Shown here: positions 8,374-16,009 of the stretch, one piece after another
Numbering within the stretch: position 1 is the stretch's first letter
Layout of the letters: the number at the start of each line of letters is the position of its first letter
Assembly (NCBI GenBank): GCA_038321965.1
Contig: JBBQFL010000017.1
Span: 15,634-79,633, forward strand
Source of the DNA: UKL13-2 sp038321965
Lineage (GTDB): Bacteria; Pseudomonadota; Gammaproteobacteria; Burkholderiales; Usitatibacteraceae
Direction of reading: 5' to 3'
DNA: 64,000 nt
Translations under genes and position numbers: made by a program
Notes under the pieces: generated by a model
Seen by the model: the letters and a program-made list of their open reading frames with translations, nothing else
The model's database searches: none
What the model was told of the DNA's origin: nothing

Positions 8374-8819
8374 GGGAACAAATACTCCTGTCAAAATGGT
8401 TCGAGCGCAGCAATCAGTAATTAAGAATAGTACGTGATTCCATTTGGGCTCAATGTGGGCACCTGTCACGGCCTATTGTAGGACAAATGCTGACAGCCCT
8501 GCCATTGCCTGTCCTATAAAGCTTGTCGGAAGCAATCTGAAGCTACCCGTGGAGGACACATCGGCTTGGTTGAAACGGAGTGCTGTCGAAGTACTTTGGT
8601 AAGCAAGCGGTAGAAAAGTTGGGCGTGGATCGCGTCGACAATTCTTCTACTCTGTTCGTACGTGTAACCTGTTTGCCGACTTACCCCGCACGCTAGCCGA
8701 CGGAGCGCCCAGGCTGAACGTGTATCTCCGCAATTGCTGGCCGCACGAAGCGGCCACGTTCAGTTCGTGCTGAACGATTCCGGTGTGGTGCTGGCCCGAA
8801 TCATATGTCGGGCCTGGAT
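8374..8819. other. 446-bp intergenic region upstream of the NarL-type regulator
   Basis: No coding frame is supported. It holds GTAGGAC (8478-8484) facing TGTCCTAT (8510-8517), a 7-bp inverted pair that shares the heptamer of the stress element. A stem-loop lies at 8738-8756. Confidence 0.5.
8738..8756. terminator. Stem-loop TGGCCGC/GCGGCCA
   Basis: A perfect 7-bp GC-rich stem with a 5-nt loop, nested in wider arms CTGAACGTG and CACGTTCAG. No T-tract follows. It lies 64 bp downstream of the 8820-9035 gene on the minus strand and could end that transcript. Confidence 0.35.
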
Positions 8820-9035
8820 TTATTTCTTGCGCGTAACCAACAATACGATGCCCGCGACCAGCGAGCCCACGCCAAGCCAGATCGGGATATTTACCGTCTG
8901 AGTGTCTTTGACCGCCAATACAATCGGGCCGATTTTTGTTTCGTGCGTTTCTTTGGTGTAGGTGAAGCCACCGTACGCAAGACCCAGGCCACCAGCCACG
9001 ATCAGTGCGATTGCCAGCATTTTGACTGCGTCCAT
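8820..9035 (-). CDS. Small two-helix membrane protein of unknown function
   Basis: A 71-residue protein with a hydrophobic helix at 6-24, a polar loop of about 28 residues (KETHETKIGP...), and a second helix at 52-67 ending in TRKK. The layout resembles DUF3185-type small stress proteins, but I cannot assign it firmly. No good ribosome site is visible before the ATG at 9033-9035. It follows the BON/lmo0937 pair with a strong hairpin between, so it may be transcribed separately. Confidence 0.7.
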   Translation of the reverse strand: MDAVKMLAIALIVAGGLGLAYGGFTYTKETHETKIGPIVLAVKDTQTVNIPIWLGVGSLVAGIVLLVTRKK

Positions 9036-9127
9036 TTTTTATTTCTTTCTATGCGCTAAATACTGCCATGGTTATTCGTATTTTTGTACGGGCGAAACAA
9101 CCTTGCCCGTGACTTCGGCTGCGGTTA

Positions 9128-9157
9128 ATTCCTTCCTCTGTCGCCAGAGGAAGGAAT
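9128..9157. terminator. Perfect 13-bp stem-loop
   Basis: Arms ATTCCTTCCTCTG (9128-9140) and CAGAGGAAGGAAT (9145-9157) match perfectly with a 4-nt loop. It lies just downstream of the small gene ending at 9165 on the minus strand. No run of T follows, so it may be an RNA-stabilising or factor-assisted terminator. Confidence 0.55.
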
Positions 9158-9164
9158 CTGTTCA

Positions 9165-9311
9165 CTACAGGCGCCGACCTTGTATCAGGCGCACTGCAAT
9201 AACAATCACGGCCACCACCAGAAGGATATGAATAAACCCGCCCATGGTGTACGAGGAAACTAAACCCAGCGCCCAGAGGATAACTAAGAGAATTGCAATT
9301 GTCTCGAGCAT
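9165..9311 (-). CDS. lmo0937-type small membrane protein (DUF5670)
   Basis: A 48-residue hydrophobic protein starting MLETIAILLVILWALGLV. It has a short SSYTMGG turn, a second helix and a basic RLIQGRRL tail. This matches the lmo0937 family of small stress-linked membrane proteins. AGGAG lies 8 nt before the start. It begins 28 bp after the BON lipoprotein stop, so both probably share the element at 9776-9806. Confidence 0.8.
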   Translation of the reverse strand: MLETIAILLVILWALGLVSSYTMGGFIHILLVVAVIVIAVRLIQGRRL

Positions 9312-9339
9312 GTTCGTATCTCCTGATTGGGCCTATAGA

Positions 9340-9660
9340 TTACTGACGGCCTTTGACCAGCAGCGAATTCTTCACTGAGGTCACGCCTTTGACGCTGCGG
9401 GCAACTTCAGCCGCTTTTGACACGTCGGCGGCATCTTTAACGAACCCACTCAATTGCACGACGCCTTTGAATGTTTCGACATTGATTTCAGCAACTTTCA
9501 GCGATGGCTCATTGAGTACAGCCGCTTTTACTTTGGTCGTGATGACAGAGTCATCAATGTATTCGCCGGTACCTTCATGCGTAGTCGTGGATGCGCAGCC
9601 AAGCAGGGTTGCGAACAGGGCTGCAGTGAGGATGGCAAAAAATGTTTTCAGGTATTTCAT
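9340..9660 (-). CDS. BON-domain lipoprotein (OsmY-like)
   Basis: A 106-residue protein. A signal peptide ends in the lipobox LLGC, with Cys22 as the lipid anchor. A single BON domain follows (about residues 35-105): DDSVITTKVKAAVLNEPSL, then the VVQLSGFV strand and VKGVTSVKN. BON proteins such as OsmY and DolP bind phospholipid and guard the envelope under stress. The start at ATG 9658-9660 places the signal peptide at the N-terminus. A promoter-like element ends 115 bp upstream. Confidence 0.9.
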   Translation of the reverse strand: MKYLKTFFAILTAALFATLLGCASTTTHEGTGEYIDDSVITTKVKAAVLNEPSLKVAEINVETFKGVVQLSGFVKDAADVSKAAEVARSVKGVTSVKNSLLVKGRQ

Positions 9661-9775
9661 GGTTGTAATCTCCAAGTGAGTTGATAAAAAACAGGGGCGG
9701 TGCAAATTGCAAACATTGTTCAGTTACCTATAGCTTTGCAACGCTTACAAAGTTACGCGGCTACGATCTGATGCG

Positions 9776-9806
9776 TTATCGTCCTACGCCTACATGGGCG
9801 TAGGAG
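9776..9806 (-). promoter_or_regulatory. Bipartite stress element, copy 2
   Basis: On the minus strand it reads CTCCTAC (9806-9800), 15 nt, then GGACGATAA (9784-9776). It also contains a perfect 9-bp inverted repeat, TCCTACGCC (9782-9790) and GGCGTAGGA (9797-9805). It ends 115 bp before the BON gene. Confidence 0.5.
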
Positions 9807-9840
9807 ATTAGCGCATTGTTTTGTAGTCGCGTGCTGACGG
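9800..9840 (-). promoter_or_regulatory. Upstream block shared with 15776-15816
   Basis: Read on the minus strand, CCGTCAGC, GACTACAA, ATGCGC and TCC-AC occur in the same order and spacing as in 15816-15776. Identity continues downstream through TGTAGGCG into the bipartite element. Two unrelated stress genes therefore share about 70 bp of upstream DNA design. Confidence 0.5.
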
Positions 9841-9989
9841 TTGTCCGGTTCAGCTGTTTGTTCATTTGCCGGCAGTCAGTGCATCGCCACCGTGTCGACA
9901 TAGCCCAGTGGCGTTGTCGGCCACCTGCAGATTTGCAATAGAATCCGCTAGCCGCCGGATAAATCGGTCGCAAATCAAGGAAGAAAATC

Positions 9990-10397
9990 ATGACTGCGAC
10001 TCACTACATTCGTATCATTGCCGCGTTGTTCATCCTGTCGGGGCTAGGTGCGGTCTGGACAACCATCAGTCATCTTTTCTCGGGGTCGCTAACCTTGGGC
10101 AGCGGCATATTGAATTTATTTGTCGGTATTGGGCTGCTGCGGTACCGCCCGTTCTGGCGCAAGTTCGCCATGGTGATGCTGGCGCTAGGACTGGTGCTGA
10201 CTCCCATGCTTGCCGCCTTCATGATCATTTCCAGCTCAACCCCGTTTATGTGGTTCGATACACCGCTCACTGGCACGCCGCGGCACGCCGCGGTTATCGC
10301 AGGTACTGCATTCGTCATGTTGCTGGCGGGTACGCAGCTTTGGGTGCTTCGCAGGCGTGACGTGAAGGCGATGTTCGAGCCGCCAGTAGTTGCTTAG
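9990..10397 (+). CDS. Four-helix membrane protein of unknown function
   Basis: A 135-residue protein with hydrophobic helices near 7-30, 36-50, 58-80 and 103-122, and a basic C-terminus (RRRDVKAMFEPP). I do not recognise the family. GGAAG lies about 8 nt before the ATG. It is divergent from the BON gene and convergent with the next gene, whose stop overlaps its own stop by 3-4 bp (10394-10397). Confidence 0.75.
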   Translation: MTATHYIRIIAALFILSGLGAVWTTISHLFSGSLTLGSGILNLFVGIGLLRYRPFWRKFAMVMLALGLVLTPMLAAFMIISSSTPFMWFDTPLTGTPRHAAVIAGTAFVMLLAGTQLWVLRRRDVKAMFEPPVVA

Positions 10398-11191
10398 GGC
10401 TTGAAGCGCTGGATGTTTCTCACTGTGGTTGTGCCACCGGTGAAGGTGTAGGTCAACTTGCCCGCATCGAATGTTGTCTGTCCCGTTGCACTGGGTATGC
10501 TTCTGAAATCAAGGCTGGCCGTGCCGACGGTCGTGTAACTCGTTGGGTTCGGCGGCGGAACCGTCGGGCCTGGCATGCGGCTGGTCTGCGATATTGCGGC
10601 CGACGTGGTCACTGCAAAGTCTTCCCACGTGGGTTGGAAGACATACCAAATGGGCTTGCCATCGGCGCCATAGGTAAACCACGCCGCCAAGACTCGATCA
10701 CGCGCATCGTGCCAAATAAATAGTCCCCAGCCTGCATCGTTCGGATCCCACCAGTGGCCGGAATAGTCGAGGCGCACCCAAGGGAAAGTCTTTTGGAGGC
10801 GGGCGTCAGTGACGGTGAATGGGAAGTTCGAAAAAAAGACCCTTTCCTGAAAGCCGTTTTGCGAAGGCTGCATCATGGAAAGCGTGTAATCACCAGCGGG
10901 CAACTTACCAAGTTCGATTTCTACAGGGGGCAACCCTGGGGGACAAAGTCCCGGAAAGAATACATCCGTTCTCGAATCGCCGAGTGTGATCGTAATATTG
11001 TTTTGCACCATTTTCACGCGGTATGCATTCGCCTTAAAGGCAATGCTAAGACTGCAACTGCTACGTGAGCTGAATATGATGTTGTCTGCGGACGTTGGAT
11101 TGGCCGGAAGCAACACATCTTGCGCGCGCGCTTGCGCTACATAAATGCTTGCCATCAACGAAAGTGCAAATACGGATGATCGTCGAATCAA
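10394..11191 (-). CDS. Exported protein with WW-rich sensor-like repeat motif
   Basis: A 265-residue secreted protein. I chose TTG 11189-11191: GGGAG lies 8-9 nt upstream, and it gives a proper signal peptide cut after ARAQ. A GTG at 11290 would add 33 residues. The middle holds YSGHWWDPNDAGWGLFIWHD and later WFTYGADGKPIWYVFQP, a motif seen repeatedly in secreted proteins of beta- and gammaproteobacteria with no assigned function. A C-terminal beta-rich part follows. The surface or periplasmic role is unknown. Confidence 0.75.
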   Translation of the reverse strand: MIRRSSVFALSLMASIYVAQARAQDVLLPANPTSADNIIFSSRSSCSLSIAFKANAYRVKMVQNNITITLGDSRTDVFFPGLCPPGLPPVEIELGKLPAGDYTLSMMQPSQNGFQERVFFSNFPFTVTDARLQKTFPWVRLDYSGHWWDPNDAGWGLFIWHDARDRVLAAWFTYGADGKPIWYVFQPTWEDFAVTTSAAISQTSRMPGPTVPPPNPTSYTTVGTASLDFRSIPSATGQTTFDAGKLTYTFTGGTTTVRNIQRFKP

Positions 11192-11325
11192 AATCGATTG
11201 CTCCCGATTATTTCGTTGCGCGTTTACAAATGCCGAAAGAAGCACGCTGATAACAGTTGCGGCAGTGTGGGCAAAGCGCAACGTGCCCACCCGGAAGGCT
11301 ATCTCAGGGCTGGGTAGCGTAAGCC

Positions 11326-11393
11326 AAAAACAAGCACTGTCGCGGCTTTCAGAGTATTTTCATGCCAAGGCCCGCGCCAGTGCTAGCGTTTTC
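11326..11393 (-). repeat. Palindromic intergenic repeat, copy 1
   Basis: On the minus strand, arms AACGCTAGCACTGGCGCGG and CCGCGACAGTGCTTGTT surround an inner GGCAT...CTGAA segment. It begins 2 bp after the ompA-like stop. It shares its plan with copies at 28263, 29144, 32948, 42616, 44509 and 50303. Confidence 0.6.
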
Positions 11394-11395
11394 AT

Positions 11396-12565
11396 TTAGG
11401 GCTTCGTGGCAGTCACTTCCACATCAACTCGGCGATCAGGCTGCAGGCAAGCGATCAGCGGCTTGCTTGGCTTCTCGCCTTTGCAATCACCCGGCTTGGT
11501 AACCGGCTGCGATTTACCCATGCCATTGAAGGTGATCTTTGCCGCAGGAATACCCGCCGGATCGACCAGATAGTTTTTGACTGCTTCAACGCGGCGCGTG
11601 GACAGCGCGGCGTTGTAGGCTTTGGAGCCGATGCGATCGGTGTGGCCGGTTACGCTGATGACGTCGTAGCGCGTACCTTTGAGATTATTTGCGAATTTGT
11701 CCAGCGCTTGTTTGCCGTCTGGCTTGATGACGGCCTTGTCGAAATCAAACAAGGCATCTGCAGAGAACGACACTTTTGTCGGTTGTACTGGCGGGGGCGG
11801 GGGCTGCACTGGCGCAGGCAGTGCGACCGCCGCGGGGGCGACCGCTTCTGCGACAGCCGGCCGTGGCGGCGGTGGCGCTGGTTCGGTGGCGCGTGCGACA
11901 TAGGTAGGCGCAGGACGCGGACTGCCGAAACGGTATACGAGGCCCAATGAAACGAGATCAATGTCGCCATTGTTGCCGACGGCATCATTGATGCGATAGC
12001 GTTCCACTTCGGCACGCATGCCGAGGCGATCAGTGAATGCATATTGGAGGCCCATTCCATATTTCGCGTTGCTCGCGCGCTGATTGGCGCTGGTGCGGAG
12101 CAGGCGTACCAATCCGGTTCCGGTGAAAGTGTCGCGCGCTTCTGCGCGTGTCACACCCACACGCCCGAAGGCTGAGAATTTTTCGGTAATCGGCAGCATG
12201 CCGACCAGATCAAGATTCACTCCCTTGATCTTGATGTCACCGTTGAGCGTGCCAATTGGCACCGTGTTGGCGGTAAATCCAAACTTGCCTAAATCAAAGT
12301 AGCCGCCTTCGACGGCGAAATAGCGATTGAACTGGTAGCCACCAAAAATCTTTCCGCCGGTGTCGCGATTGTCATCGCTGATCGTGGCCGAGCTGAAGCC
12401 GCCGACGAGCAAGCCATTGATGATCCTGGGGTCGTCGATCTTCGATCTTGACTGGCCAAGATTCAGGCCACCGTACCAGCCGGCATCGTCGGCGAATGCG
12501 AGAGGGCCGGTGAGTGTGGACGATACAGCCATTACAACCAGCCCCAGTGCTTTTGCGCGATTCAT
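11396..12565 (-). CDS. OmpA-family outer-membrane protein
   Basis: A 389-residue protein with a signal peptide (cut near AFA-DD) and an eight-strand OmpA-like barrel (about residues 25-205, ending LGLVYRF). A Pro/Ala-rich linker with PPPPP runs follows, then an OmpA C-terminal peptidoglycan-binding domain (SFSADALFDFDKA to the end). The TGHTDRIGS and LSTRRVEAV motifs bind diaminopimelate in the family. Two cysteines (GDCKGEKP, IACLQPDRR) can form the usual disulfide. GGAG lies 7 nt before the ATG at 12563-12565. It should tether the outer membrane to the wall. Confidence 0.93.
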   Translation of the reverse strand: MNRAKALGLVVMAVSSTLTGPLAFADDAGWYGGLNLGQSRSKIDDPRIINGLLVGGFSSATISDDNRDTGGKIFGGYQFNRYFAVEGGYFDLGKFGFTANTVPIGTLNGDIKIKGVNLDLVGMLPITEKFSAFGRVGVTRAEARDTFTGTGLVRLLRTSANQRASNAKYGMGLQYAFTDRLGMRAEVERYRINDAVGNNGDIDLVSLGLVYRFGSPRPAPTYVARATEPAPPPPRPAVAEAVAPAAVALPAPVQPPPPPVQPTKVSFSADALFDFDKAVIKPDGKQALDKFANNLKGTRYDVISVTGHTDRIGSKAYNAALSTRRVEAVKNYLVDPAGIPAAKITFNGMGKSQPVTKPGDCKGEKPSKPLIACLQPDRRVDVEVTATKP

Positions 12566-12647
12566 GTTGCTCTCCATGAGAATTTATTGCCGACGAGGTC
12601 AGCCAGCAATTTGCGGCTGCCAGATATAGGTTGTTGCATTGCCAAGG

Positions 12648-14639
12648 TCACGGCGCGGGCACATTGATGATGGTGTTGGCGAACGTCACCGAGGTACCCA
12701 GCGACAATACCCTGCCGTTGAGCGTGATCGGCGTGACGCTGCCGGCCGTGGAGAACGCCGCGCCAGATTGCGAAATAATGGTGCCGACCATGGTGCCGCC
12801 GCCGCCTGCGTTGATTGTCGCCGCGCTGCCGACCTGCCAGAAAACGTTCTTGGCCTGCGCTCCGTTGATGAGGATTACGCTTTGCGGAAATGCCGCACCC
12901 GGACCACCGACGGTCAGACTGGTCGCCATCTGGAAAACCCAGATCGAATTGGCATTGCCCTGGCCATCAAGGGTGAGGTTGCCACCCTGGATTCGGAAAG
13001 TTCCTGCGGCAGCAGTGTAAACACCCGGCGCCAGGACCAGGCTACCGAGATTGCCTGCACCTGGATCTGGACCGCTAACCCTTGCCACCAGTGAATTGTA
13101 TGCTGCCAGGGCATCGGCGCGCGCCTGGGAAGCAATGGCGAACGTGACAGTCGTGCCTTCAAACGGACATGCGACCGTAGGCGGAGGCGGGGCAGTATAA
13201 ATCTTGCCGTTGACGGTGCCGATATTGAGCGGCGTCTCGGTATACGTACAGCCCAGAGCGGTATCGTGGAAACCGGTCACGGCGGTCGAGACCGCGGTGG
13301 TACCCAAATCGCCATTGATCGTGGTGAGAATGCCCGAATTGGTGACACCGGCCGAACCGCCAAAGACGCCAAACGATGAAGCCGAACCCAGGTCGACGAG
13401 CGGTTGATTTGTCGGTGGTGCGCAGTTGCCGGTGGCGGGGCCGACGGTGAAAGTCCAGGTAAAGTCGCTGGTCAGGACATTGGCCGGAATCGCCAAGTCA
13501 CGGACGCCGCCCGAGCCACTCTTGATCGTCGCGGTGTAAGTAACGCCGCTGGTTAGCGGTGTCTGCGGCGTGAAGGTAGCCACCCGACCGGTTACCACGT
13601 CTATGACGACGGACGACGGCACCACCGAGGTAAATGCCGGTCCCGGGCCCCTGACTGTGAAGGTACCGGCATTGACGGTGGTGGGGTCCAGCCGTGAACC
13701 GGAAGGCACACCGAATGTGGCGTTGATCCCGGCACCAGGACAGACACTATTGGCACCCGCAACCGGGTTGGTGGACAGCACGCTGATATTTGCTGGCGCA
13801 AGCGGGCCGGTCGTCAGGAATGTGAATACGTAGTTACTCGCGGCGGGCAGCGGAAGCTGATTGCCTGCCAACGCGTTACCGGCTAGATCGGTGGCCGCTG
13901 TAGTCACGGTGACGGTATAAATCGTCCCTGCGACGAGCGCGGCTGCAGGTGTAAACACCGCGGTACGACTGCCGACCGCGTAGCTCACCGACCCGGCGGG
14001 ATTGACGCAAGGTGCGGCACACGTCACCGTAAAGCTGCTGGCCGTGATTGTGGCGGGGGACATGTCTTCACTGAAGGTGGCAGTGATGGCCGTGTTGCTG
14101 GCGACACCGGTCGTTGCGCCGGGCGTGGTCGTGACAGGTACCGTGCTGATTACGCGGGGTCGGGTAAGGTCTGGTGCCGGTGCGGTGGTAAAGGTCCACA
14201 CAAAATTGCTGACCAGTGAAAAGCCAGTGGTGTCGGTCACGCCGGTGGTAATGGTGGCCGTACAGATCGTACTGAAGGGAAGGCTGCCGTTGACGACGAA
14301 AGATGCCACGCGGCTGGCGGCAATGTAGGCCACGGTTCCGGTAACGGGTGTGCCGCCGGGACAGGCCAACGTAAAGGTAGAAGCGTTGATCGATGCGGCG
14401 TTTATGTCTTTGCTGAAGGCCGCGTTGATGGTTGTGTTGTTGACGGCGACGCCGCTGGCACCATTGACCGGTGCGACCGCCGTGACCATCGGTGGCGGAA
14501 CGGCAATACCGCCGGTGCCGAGTATGGGATCGCGACCCTGATCTCCACCGCCACCGCCGCCGCAGCCCGTCATGAGGGCCGTCAACAGCAATGCCGTGCA
14601 CCAAGGCAGGACTCTGGAAAACTTCTCAAATTTGTTCAT
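12648..14639 (-). CDS. Lipoprotein with Ig-like repeats and DUF3494 ice-binding domain
   Basis: A 663-residue exported protein. The lipobox MTGC gives Cys26, followed by a Gly-run linker. Three bacterial Ig-like (Big_5/SbsA-type) repeats follow at about 45-155, 158-275 and 283-400, each with NTTINAAFSKD- or ITATFSEDM-like starts. The C-terminal 250 residues match DUF3494: LGSASSFGVFGGSAGVTNSG, LTLDGQGNANSIWVFQMATS, and VFWQVGSAATI, TMVGTIISQ near the end. This beta-helix fold binds ice in cold-adapted species but also occurs in adhesins. A cell-surface ice-binding or adhesive role is inferred. AAGGA precedes the ATG. Confidence 0.88.
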   Translation of the reverse strand: MNKFEKFSRVLPWCTALLLTALMTGCGGGGGGDQGRDPILGTGGIAVPPPMVTAVAPVNGASGVAVNNTTINAAFSKDINAASINASTFTLACPGGTPVTGTVAYIAASRVASFVVNGSLPFSTICTATITTGVTDTTGFSLVSNFVWTFTTAPAPDLTRPRVISTVPVTTTPGATTGVASNTAITATFSEDMSPATITASSFTVTCAAPCVNPAGSVSYAVGSRTAVFTPAAALVAGTIYTVTVTTAATDLAGNALAGNQLPLPAASNYVFTFLTTGPLAPANISVLSTNPVAGANSVCPGAGINATFGVPSGSRLDPTTVNAGTFTVRGPGPAFTSVVPSSVVIDVVTGRVATFTPQTPLTSGVTYTATIKSGSGGVRDLAIPANVLTSDFTWTFTVGPATGNCAPPTNQPLVDLGSASSFGVFGGSAGVTNSGILTTINGDLGTTAVSTAVTGFHDTALGCTYTETPLNIGTVNGKIYTAPPPPTVACPFEGTTVTFAIASQARADALAAYNSLVARVSGPDPGAGNLGSLVLAPGVYTAAAGTFRIQGGNLTLDGQGNANSIWVFQMATSLTVGGPGAAFPQSVILINGAQAKNVFWQVGSAATINAGGGGTMVGTIISQSGAAFSTAGSVTPITLNGRVLSLGTSVTFANTIINVPAP

Positions 14640-14810
14640 ATGCTTCCTTTTTTATCTGATCCAGAAATCTGCCCAGGCGATTTATCCGTGGTGTGGACTA
14701 TTCGTGAGCGCAATTCAGCGGTGTGAACTTGTTGGGCCGGCGGCAAACCGTTGCTAATGCAAGCCACCGCAAGTGGCTTCGGGGCTTGCGGGGGTTTGCA
14801 TACACAATAC

Positions 14811-14840
14811 AACGTTGCGCGGATTTCTCCGCGCAACGTT
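14811..14840. terminator. Perfect 13-bp stem-loop
   Basis: AACGTTGCGCGGA (14811-14823) and TCCGCGCAACGTT (14828-14840) pair fully with a 4-nt loop. It lies 10 bp downstream of the 14850-15650 gene on the minus strand. No T-tract follows. A smaller stem, AAGCCAC/GTGGCTT, is at 14761-14779. Confidence 0.6.
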
Positions 14841-14849
14841 TACATCGAG

Positions 14850-15650
14850 TTACCGGCGCGGCTCGCCGTTGCGATTGACCGCGACCGTATTGCCGGGCGG
14901 CGAGCTCATTTGCATCCGATGCTCAACGCCACGGTAGTTGTAAGTGACATCCCAATAGGCGGGCGTCGTGCTGGCTACTGTGTCGCAGCGCTGCACGTCC
15001 TTGTCGTAAGTGTTGCCGCTGCCACGACCGGCATTGTTGCCAATCAGCGCACCTGCCACTGCACCGCCTGCGGTGGCTGCGTCCTTGCCGCGACCGCCGC
15101 CGACCTGATGGCCGAGTACGCCACCGATTAGCGCACCGACGACGGCACCGCCGACGTTGTTGTCACCGCGCTCGGTCACCTGCTGACGTTCGATCCAGCA
15201 ACGTTGCTCAGGCGGGCCAACTACTGCCCGAACCGAGGTAACTGGCGCCTCGTATACGCGCTCATTTGGGCGCTGATAGTAGTCGTAATTCGGTGCCGCC
15301 AGCGGTGCGGGTGCTTCGTTCGGGTAGGCAGCCTGCTGGTTCACCGGGCGCACCGACGATATCTTGTCGTTCATGCCGAGCGCATTCAGCGAAGGATAGC
15401 TTCCCTGCCGAAGCACCACGCACTGGCCGCCAAATTGTGCGTCGGAACAAACTTCCCAACGACCACGGTCGACCAAGATCGAAGAGGCGATGTCATTAAA
15501 GCCATTATTGCCAAAATTGCTGATTTGCCTGTCAGTAGTGAATGCGCGGCCTCGAAAGTCGTCATGTTCATAAAAAGTAATCTGCGCAGCGGCCTGCGTT
15601 GCCAACAGTACCGTGGTTGCCCCGAGTGCGGCTTTGATTTTCCAGTTCAT
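14850..15650 (-). CDS. Exported beta/gamma-crystallin-like protein with glycine-zipper segment
   Basis: A 266-residue protein. A signal peptide ends at TQAAAQ. A beta/gamma-crystallin Greek-key domain follows (about residues 24-105): ITFYEHDDFRGRAFTT and GGQCVVLRQGSYPSL. A Pro/Tyr linker then leads to a glycine-zipper 2TM segment (VGGAVVGALIGGVLGHQVGGG... AVAGALIGN) as in 17-kDa antigen/YcfJ proteins. The last part, YWDVTYNYRGVEHRMQMSSPPG, is typical of this group. It probably sits at the outer membrane or periplasm. AAAGGA precedes the ATG at 15648-15650. A stress element ends 101 bp upstream. Confidence 0.85.
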   Translation of the reverse strand: MNWKIKAALGATTVLLATQAAAQITFYEHDDFRGRAFTTDRQISNFGNNGFNDIASSILVDRGRWEVCSDAQFGGQCVVLRQGSYPSLNALGMNDKISSVRPVNQQAAYPNEAPAPLAAPNYDYYQRPNERVYEAPVTSVRAVVGPPEQRCWIERQQVTERGDNNVGGAVVGALIGGVLGHQVGGGRGKDAATAGGAVAGALIGNNAGRGSGNTYDKDVQRCDTVASTTPAYWDVTYNYRGVEHRMQMSSPPGNTVAVNRNGEPRR

Positions 15651-15751
15651 AGCGAGTCCTTTATGTGTTTGCCGCGCGTAACGGCGCAAGGCGGAAATCG
15701 AATTGAATATTTCTCCAACCATCACACCTTAGGCGGACTCATCGCGTTCAC

Positions 15752-15782
15752 CCATCGGTCAGCGCCTACACTGTTGTCGGAC
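15752..15782 (-). promoter_or_regulatory. Bipartite stress element, copy 3
   Basis: On the minus strand it reads GTCCGAC (15782-15776), 15 nt, then GACCGATGG (15760-15752). It ends 101 bp before the crystallin-like gene. It has the same 15-nt spacer as copy 2 and lies in the same extended conserved block. Confidence 0.45.
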
Positions 15783-15816
15783 AGTGGCGCATCTGCTTGT
15801 AGTCAACGGCTGACGG
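15776..15816 (-). promoter_or_regulatory. Upstream block shared with 9800-9840
   Basis: Read on the minus strand it has CCGTCAGC, GACTACAA, ATGCGC and TCCGAC at the same intervals as the block upstream of the BON gene. The genes downstream are unrelated in sequence, so this points to shared regulation rather than gene duplication. Confidence 0.5.
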
Positions 15817-16009
15817 TTTTCTGAATTGGTCCGCAAATTACCACAAACTACGAAGTTCGTTAATTGATGCGGCGTTTCGAGCATTTTCTGCCCGGGAGGC
15901 GCGTCAAATGGCGTTCTGCATGTGCGTAGGTCACCTGTTGCGCCGACAGTTAAACATGTCGATTTTTCAACCAGCGACGCCCGCCGGACAGCGCGTATCA
16001 CCGTTATGG

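Larger units (their letters stand above)
15651..16009. other. 359-bp regulatory region upstream of the crystallin-like gene
   Basis: No gene is supported. It carries the bipartite element at 15752-15782 and the conserved block at 15776-15816. The part from about 15830 to 16009 shows nothing recognisable and forms the 3' flank of the cyclic glucan synthase gene. Confidence 0.6.
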
